From Centropus unirufus (lineage: Eukaryota; Chordata; Aves; Cuculiformes; Centropidae): a stretch of 64,000 nt of DNA. The stretch is from NCBI GenBank assembly GCA_013397695.1, contig VYZI01000490.1:1-64000 (forward strand). Direction: 5' to 3'. Both the position numbers and the translations under genes were made by a program. Shown here in pieces: positions 57,001 through 64,000 of the stretch (its first letter is position 1; the number at the start of each line of letters is the position of its first letter). Below the pieces are notes generated by a model that saw nothing but the letters and a program-made list of their open reading frames with translations, did not search any database and was not told the origin of the DNA.

Positions 57001-58549
57001 GAACATGGGCGGAGATGGGAATTAATTCCAGAGAAGCTCTGAAGCCTATGGGCAAATGCAGTGGAGTTTCTCCCTGGCTGGAGGGTGGAGACGCTACATC
57101 ATGCAAGAAAACTTGTTGCTATTTCTGGTCCCAGAGATAAGTGGGGAGCAGTCAGGTGCTTCCAGCTTGATGTCTTCCCCTCTGGATGCCTTTGAGGTGT
57201 GTGCAGGAAGCCATAATCGTAAGGCAGGAAATGCTGGGTTCCTGGATTGAGTACCTGAAATCTCTTACTGAAGAACTGACAAATATGTCAGTCACTGATG
57301 TTTTCTAGCAAATATGTTTTCACTAAAATCAGAAAAAACTCAGATTCCTTTTCCAGTTTCACTGAGGTCAGTTAATGCTTTTTTACCTTTGATTTTCTAG
57401 TAACAGGATATCTAAATGTTTGAGCTCTGGGAAGCTCAGACTCACCATTTAGTTTACGCTGTTGGTTTCTTGAGCCCATGTACAAATGATTTGTGCTATT
57501 ACTAAGACAGTGAAATGTTTCATAATATGTACAACAAAATTATTGGCCTTGTTATTCTTGCAGTCTCCTTTTGGATCAAGAATTACATCTGCATTCCAAA
57601 TGTGACAATTACCACCTGTACACTAGTAAATACACAGTAAAATGCTTGTAGTGCTGAGTCATTAGCATACCTAATCCAGAGCTGATTAATCTAAAATGGC
57701 AAATTTATATGCAATTGGGCAAAGCAGGCTTTAAAAAAAGTAGTTAAATATGGTGTGCGTTCTTGGAGTGTGAATTGTCTGCCTCCTTTGTCAGCCAGTA
57801 TTTGGGCAATGAGATGGTGGTCAAAAAAAAAATTCTTGAGTTTAAAGTTATTATATTGTCTTTCGTGACCAAGGTAAGTCACCAAAGAAACTCTATCTTA
57901 GGGGTGTTCTTTTCTATTTTAAGTAAGGTGGGCTTTTTGCTACCAAGAAAAGCATGTTTCATGATAAGGACCTGGCTCTGGAGCCGCTGAATTTTGGGGG
58001 GTGGTGTTATTCATGTCATGGTAAGCAGGCAGAGCAGTGACTCCGAAGAGATGTATTTAATCTGCTGTAAAGATTATTCCCTCCTTGTGCATTTATATGG
58101 ATCCAAATACATTTTTTATTGAAGGAAGAAACATAATTTTTGCATGTGTGTATTTCCAACAGTGCAGTGAAGATGTAAGGTAACTCCTTGCTTGTCTTAG
58201 ACCTGTGCCATATCTTGGGGACTTCCAAGAACACAACCTCTGCTTCACAGAACAAGACTCTTTACTCTGTGTAGTATTGAGTTTGTTCACTTTTTTTGAC
58301 TGTTAGGTTTGTCATAAAAATGATCCTTTCTTCTTCAGGAAAAGCAGGATTCAATACCTTAGAGCCCTTTCATTAAAGATTTTACTAGTTATTTTTGGAA
58401 GTCTGGTGCCTTCATAGCTATCATGGCTCATGTCTTATTTCTTCATCTCAGCCTTCAGCTTCTTTTCAGTCTGTTGCTGTTTGCCTAAGTGTTTCTGAAC
58501 AGTGAGACTAAGTATTCTTGGAAAATATTATTGAAAAATATTATTGAAA

Positions 58550-58757
58550 ATTTCTTTGCGACCAAGGTGGTGAGACACTGGAACAGGTTGCCCAGGGAGG
58601 TTGTGGATGCCACTTCCCTGGAGGTATTCAAGGCCAGGTTGGATGAAGCCCTGAGCAGCCTGGTCTGCTGGAAGGTGTCACTGTGCATGGCACAGGGGAT
58701 GGAGCTGGATGATCTTTAAGGTCCCTTCTAACCCAAACCATTCTATGAGTCTATGAT
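58550..58757 (+). mobile_element. Short CR1 3'-end fragment
   Basis: Sense: 'ccaaggtggtgagacactgg', 'aacaggttgcccagggaggt', 'aaggtcccttctaacccaaa' and 'ccattctatgagtctatgat'. It encodes KVVRHWNRLPREVVDATSLE, then VFKARLDEALSSLV. Confidence 0.94.
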
Positions 58758-59261
58758 AATACACATATGTATTGCTGAAGGGCTGTGTTAAGATATGCAG
58801 AGACCTGCTAGGGATAAAGCGATGAGCTTGGTTTTATCCCTTGCGGATAAACTGGGATTTTAATAAGCAGGGTCATTTAACACATTAACGAACAGTTTAA
58901 TGCATGTAAGGGTACAAGCTTTCAATGATATGCTTGTAATTCATTTCTAGATGGATTCTAAATAGCAGCATGTATGTGTAACGTGCCAGCCAATAGCTTT
59001 TACTGTATTCCTTAAAGCTCCTGTGTCATACAGCTAAAATTAAAGCTCTGGAATGTGTATGTCTGAAATAGTGAGCAACATTAATTTCTGTTCTTAAAGT
59101 AACATGTCCATTGATCTATGAAACAGAACTTTTGCTTCTGGTTTTTGCCTTTGGTAGAAACGCGTGAAAAGTAAATGCATTTGCACCACAAGATAATACA
59201 AGAAAACTTAGAATATTTAGGTGGTGTGAGATGTTTTTTCAATTAATTTCTGATTTTTCAG

Positions 59262-59324
59262 ACAGCCAAGTTATATCAGAGCTTGAGTGAAGACTTGCCA
59301 AGGGAACAGGCAAAAGATGAATAA
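59262..59324 (+). CDS. Possible alternative terminal exon of PPHLN1
   Basis: A good acceptor, 'aatttctgatttttcag', opens a phase-0 continuation of exon 7: TAKLYQSLSEDLPREQAKDE and then stop TAA. An AATAAA overlaps the stop (59320-59325), too close to the stop to serve a normal 3'UTR alone. A 20-codon open stretch is not statistically convincing. I list it because acceptor, phase and a charged, plausible peptide coincide. Low confidence. Confidence 0.2.
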   Translation, partial: TAKLYQSLSEDLPREQAKDE

Positions 59325-59734
59325 AATAGTGGCAGCAGAAATGGAGGCAGTCAGAATTCATACCGGTCCCATTATTATGGGATGCACTGGCCCAACCACG
59401 GACCCTTTGGAGCAGGAAGAGCAATTTAGCTTTGTCTAGAACGTAGTTTGCCGAGCCATGCAGAGCTAAGAACAAAGAGGAAAGGTGAACAAGTGAAAGA
59501 GAGGTTAATACTAAGTTGAGGTGAAGCCAACGGATCATATTAAAACTATGCAGTTGTTCTAAGATTTGGTTTCAGTGCGTTGGAGCCAACGAATGGAAGG
59601 TGTTAGTCTTATTTTCTTCATTAAGAGCGTAAGCTCCTGATTTGATCTGTAGAAGGTGGCTTTATCTTTTTCTTTCTCTTTTTTTGTTTAATGAAACGGT
59701 TACTGTTATCATCTTATGCAGCCTGTGATACTCT

Positions 59735-59751
59735 TAAATAAATAAATAAAT
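59735..59751. repeat. (AAAT)n microsatellite
   Basis: Four units of AAAT. Confidence 0.85.
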
Positions 59752-62700
59752 GGCATAATCCTTTGCTTAGCGTGTAACTCAATTATTTGGGGATACTAAT
59801 CCTTGAAATAACAAACCATCTTACCTGCTGATTTGAAAATAGAAAGTTCACAGTACTTACACCCTTATGTGAATTTAAAAAAACAAAAGCCCACTGGAAT
59901 TCTCTGAATGTAATGAGAAAATGTCATTAATTTTCATTGTGTTTTCTTATTTGATTTGGCCTGCTCTAGTTGAAATAATTAGATTTTTTTCCTCATTATT
60001 CTCTTTGCAGACACTGTAGTTCAGCCAGGCCTTTATTAGCATGAAGTTTTGTTTTTTTTTTATTTTCCAAAAAAAGTGAGTTCTGGGAGGCTGAATGGAG
60101 TGGGGAATGCCTTATTTTTCAGGATATGTTTGTACGAATAAACCCTGTCTAGTCTGTATCTTTGAGAGCACATGGGAGTCTTGTCTGAGGTAAGGTTAAA
60201 AGGTAAACGGCATGGTACTGTTTCTTTTGGCTATTGCACTAAAGTATTTGACCTCTAGCAACCTATTTTTATCTTAGGCAGTAAACTGTTTAGTTCTGCT
60301 TATCAAAAGAGACTTCACTGCTCTCTTTCCATGCTGTTCTTATCCAAAACATACCATATCGATCCAGCATCAGTAGACTTTATCAGCAACAGCTATTATT
60401 CTGCTTAGAGATAGTGTTTAAAAAAGTTTTATTTATATTGTAGCAGTATATTGTATTCACAAATACTTCAATATCTAGCTCTGTGTTTTTGTTTCATTAT
60501 CTAGTTTACATCTTCTTTTATATTACCTCCTTATTAGCTTTTTCTCAAGATTTTAGCTGTTTGACTTGAAAATGTTTTGGTGTCTGCCTTATATGAATAG
60601 TCTAAAGTAATTCCCTTTAATAGCTTCTAAATATATATATGTGAATATAATACCCCTAAAGATACTTTTAATACAGCAAAGCAAATATGCTTGCTAATAA
60701 TGATTTATTTCCTAATTATTTGAGATGTTCCAATCATCAAGGTGTTAGTGGTAATTTGGACTTTATGAAGTGTTTGGTTAAATGGCCACAGCCCCACCCC
60801 CATTCCTGTAGTTGTGCCATTTGCCAGAGTGAGGTCCTACGCATTCCAGGGGTGGCCAGAAGTAGAATTTGCTGCATCTGTGAAGTGGCCACAATTTGTA
60901 CTGGGGATACTCAACAGATCTTTAACCCGCTAGAGGCTGGCAGAGTTGCTGGGCAGCCACGAATTTGCTCTAGCTATGATTTTTTTCATTGACTTTTTAA
61001 TTTCCATGATGCTTTATTATTGTTTACTAGTAAACAAGTACTGATACCATAACTAGGCTTTGTGGTTTACAATTAGAGTAAACAGGGTATTTTGTTAAGT
61101 AAATGCTAGAGGACCGAGTCTAGACCTATCTAGTATCCCTGTGCAAGTTTTGTCTCTTGGGTGCTAGAAATATCTGTTATTTTTTGACTTAGCAAACCCG
61201 TTGGATTGTGCTGTTTGCACAATTTGTAAATGTTGGGGATCACAGAAAGCTGCTCTAAGCTATCTGAAAATACAGAGCTAAAGCTCTCAAAAACTGTTGC
61301 AAAAAAACCACCCAGGATAAACCAGTATCTGATGATCCCAGTTTTCTTCTGTTGGTCATAATACTTTTTATAAGGATTGACTAAAGCCTAGACTCTGCAG
61401 GAATCAAACCTCTTCAGTGAATGCCAGAATAATGAAGACAAGCAAACACTTCAGGAAGTTGTGAGTGGGTTCACATATCTTTCCAAATTCGTCCCAAATC
61501 TGTCCTCTGTCAGTTCACCCCATCAGACAACTTCTGGAAAATGTTCAGTGACGCTGGTTTGAACATTCCTTTAATGAGCCTGATGGGTAACAGTTCCTGT
61601 GCTGAAATGCTGTGGCGTTACTGAACTGTCTCGGTCGTAAAGGCTTGTAACAAGGAAATAGAAAGCCAAGGTCCTTAATCTCAGATCTTTTGAAATACAA
61701 AATGGACTTGTTTTTTCACATTGAAAAATACAATGAAACAGTGATTCCCAAGCTTTTTTTTTCCATCTACCTAATCACTGTGATTTTTCAGTATTGCTTA
61801 TGAGCTGTAACCCAAACTTATCAAATAACTAATTCCAAGCACTGTGGGATACAGTCAGTGGTGTATCCAGAGTAAATGCAGAATTCCTACTACCTTCTCT
61901 TGGAACCACAATTGGTAAATGCTGCCCTAAGGCATATGATTTACTAACCATAAAAGATAATCTCTAGTCCTTGTGGCTTTCTCTTTGGGGAGAGACATGC
62001 TTTCTGTTTTTACCAATTTTATTTTATTGGATTTCTGGTTTTAAATCAGAGCTAGAATTGTGGGAATAAATCCAGGAGAGAGAGTTTGGGTGTTGAATGC
62101 TAAAAATACAGAAGAAATGAATATATTTGCACTAAGAAGTGAGGCTTCAGCCTACAGCATTTCTGACCTGCTCCACCCCCAGCCGTTATGCCAGCTTCAT
62201 GTTCTGCTTCTTTATATATTTTGTATTTGACTGAAGGTACGTGCTAAGATTCATGAATCTTTAAACACAGATCCGGTGAGCTTTGTCTGTCTGGGTTCTG
62301 TACCAGTTGTGTGAATGGTCCCAGATAAGCCGAGGCTGGACACACTGGTAAGGCGGTAGACAAATGACCTCTTTGGATGTCTCCTACAGCTGCTCATCAC
62401 CTTCTGACCCAAAATAAGTGATTCCTTCCCGCAGCCCAATTGGTATGCAAGCATGTGACCTAATTAGGCTGGTTTTGCCTAAAAATTAATTTTAGAAGTA
62501 GTCCTCTATATTGCTGGCTTACACAAACAAGTGGGGTGGTGATTTCTGGCATGGGGGTGGCGACAGCTGGGAAGGTGGAATAGGCTTCTCAGGCTGCATA
62601 CGGAAAAAAGATATCCCTCCACAAGCTAGGGAAAGCTTAAAGCAGTCTTCAAAAGTGTGGCCTTAATTTACTTTTTCTCTTATTTGATTTTGTATTTGAA

Positions 62701-62922
62701 ATGAGTACAAAGTAAATGATGAGAGTGACTACTTAGAGGGTAGAGACAGGACCATGACTTGGAGATGAAAAAAATTCGATCCATTATTGACACACTAATA
62801 AAACTGATTTGTGAGGCTAATATAATGTGTGAAGTAATTCTAAACTTTCAGAAACCTTAAGGTTTAACATAAACTAAGTAATAAAATGTTGGTAATCTAA
62901 GTAATTGTTTTTCTTTTTGCAG

Positions 62923-63048
62923 CTGTTGGTTTTCCTTTCTGAAAAGTTGTCCGTTGCATGCAGTACTTATTTTGTGTCCTATTTTCTTTATGCTGCACAA
63001 GTGATTAAAACCCCTAGCCTTTGCCCTGCATGTCCAAAACTCTTGTAG
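62923..63048 (+). CDS. Possible alternative terminal exon with 3'UTR
   Basis: Acceptor 'gtttttctttttgcag' is followed by a phase-0 frame from exon 7 open for 41 codons to TAG: LLVFLSEKLSVACSTYFVSY, then FLYAAQVIKTPSLCPACPKL and L. The peptide is hydrophobic and Cys-containing, unlike the known C-terminus. About 815 nt downstream lies a clean AATAAA (63864-63869), which could end a transcript. I infer a possible alternative last exon and 3'UTR. It could equally be a chance open frame behind a cryptic acceptor. Confidence 0.3.
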   Translation: MLVFLSEKLSVACSTYFVSYFLYAAQVIKTPSLCPACPKLL

Positions 63049-63259
63049 AATTTTGTTTTAAACATTAAAAAAGGAAAACAAAAAACAAACAAACAAAAAG
63101 TTGCTCTTTAGGCAGGCTGTGATGGTGAGAAAATCTTCTCGTATGAGGGCTGGTTCTTTTGCACGTTGATCTGCTCACTTTGAGTTTACAACTACAGTGA
63201 ATTACTGTGGTGCTTCCACTTAATCACGCAGCTGATCTGGTAGGAGTTGTTCTTAATTG

Positions 63260-63290
63260 AAAAAAAAAAAAATTATTATTATTATTATTT
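63260..63290. repeat. A13 run joined to (ATT)n
   Basis: Thirteen A followed by six ATT units and a T run. Confidence 0.85.
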
Positions 63291-63863
63291 TTTATTTTCT
63301 TCCCTTGCTGCTTGTTTACACTGTGCCATTGAAGAAAATATATAGGTGATCCACACCTATTGTGTGCGCTCAAATTCCGTTTTGCTCACTAACAAAACTG
63401 AGCCCTCTTAAAATAGAATGTTGCATCAGAATGTTTGTAGCTGAGGTTGTTTGTTGGAGCTGAAGGTGCAAAGGCTTTTGTTGAGGGGAAAACTAAATCA
63501 CCCCAAATCGCTTTTTTTTTAAAAAAAAAGCCCATGCACCATTGCTGATGTTGACTGCAGCACACTCCATATATGTGGATTTTAAACTACTCTACACACC
63601 AAACTGTTTTTTAGGACAAGGAAGATTGGTTTGTTGTGTAAATGCTGCCATGAATACACAGCCCACTCTGATGAAGCTTAAATGAATATTGTTTTCCTTT
63701 ATGATCCGTGGACATAACTGAGAGCTATTAAAGCGTTTTTAACAAGAGAATTAACAGACAGACTCTTTTGTAGAAAACTTCACCCTTCCTGTTTTGGATG
63801 GAGCAATAAGTTTACCATGGAGCAGATTTAGGAAATAGCTTTCCATCCATTCAGTGTTTTATA

Positions 63864-63869
63864 AATAAA
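63864..63869 (+). promoter_or_regulatory. Candidate polyadenylation signal
   Basis: AATAAA in 'ttataaataaaaag', about 815 nt after the stop of the candidate terminal exon at 62923-63048. It would define that exon's 3'UTR if the exon is real. Confidence 0.25.
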
Positions 63870-64000
63870 AAGTTGAAGGGTGAGGTCCTTCCTTTGGCAT
63901 AAAGCTGATTATTTCCTGTTTAATCCTGAACTGGTACATTTTGAGTAATGGGATTATTTTTTTTTTTAGCATCCATCAGAAAGGAGAGCTTTTAGAATTT

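Larger units (their letters stand above)
41725..64000 (+). other. PPHLN1: Intron 7 of the coding region, open at the right edge
   Basis: More than 22 kb after the last recognised exon. It holds CR1 copies at 43558, 46506, 53392 and 58550, a poly(A) run preceded by AATAAA at 52576-52621, two weak alternative-exon candidates and simple repeats. The stretches 41725-43550, 43770-46500, 47910-53390, 54070-58540 and 58760-62920 show no recognisable gene. Confidence 0.75.

Noticed and set aside
41725..64000. The expected last PPHLN1 exon (mammalian VYRQDCETFG... to the C-terminus)
   Set aside because: I looked for codons matching VYRQDCET, EKDPSLEKSIQFA and the GEPF end and saw none, so I place it beyond the window. 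A translated search of this region with the mammalian exon would settle it.
1..64000. tRNA, rRNA or snoRNA genes in the introns
   Set aside because: I did not recognise any, but short structured RNAs are hard to see by eye; a covariance-model scan would be needed to exclude them.

Overview
This is bird genomic DNA. It is AT-rich and exon-poor, and it carries at least thirteen CR1 (chicken repeat 1) LINE fragments whose 3' ends show the typical avian 'catagaat...ggttgga' and 'attctatga' signatures. I see no bacterial or operon features. The species cannot be fixed from what is visible.

The window lies inside one protein-coding gene on the + strand, which I recognise as PPHLN1 (periphilin 1, also called CDC7 expression repressor). 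Periphilin is the RNA-associated, condensate-forming subunit of the HUSH silencing complex. The exons are 3252-3299 (5'UTR plus the A of the start codon), 4949-5040, 7995-8174, 9048-9109, 30659-30912, 34857-34939, 38941-39060 and 41584-41724. Joined, they give 311 residues that follow the mammalian protein closely, from the MAYRRDEMWS start to the KTKEIEQ segment. The last mammalian exon (about 64 residues, the TASOR-binding C-terminal domain) was not found and probably lies beyond 64000. Three phase-compatible alternative terminal exons are visible, at 36565-36702, 59262-59324 and 62923-63048. A possible extra upstream exon sits at 400-517.

Layout: 1-3251 is upstream transcribed or intronic DNA with a CR1 at 2455-3013. 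3300-4948 is an intron holding a decayed mariner transposase fragment (4280-4655). 5041-9047 holds two introns with a short CR1 scrap and a strong hairpin. 9110-30658 is a 21.5 kb intron and the main repeat cluster: six CR1 copies, an LTR-like block (20560-21250) and a degenerate 60-bp minisatellite (21325-21625). 30913-41583 holds moderate introns with one CR1. 41725-64000 is an open 3' intron or 3' region with four CR1 pieces. One of these is 1.4 kb long and keeps recognisable reverse-transcriptase motifs with a destroyed catalytic Asp.

I did not find a new multi-gene system. The most useful leads are the start codon split across an intron, the splice choices (competing donors at 8163/8169/8174 and 30870/30912), the alternative 3' ends, and the contrast of a transposon-silencing gene whose own introns are full of CR1 copies.
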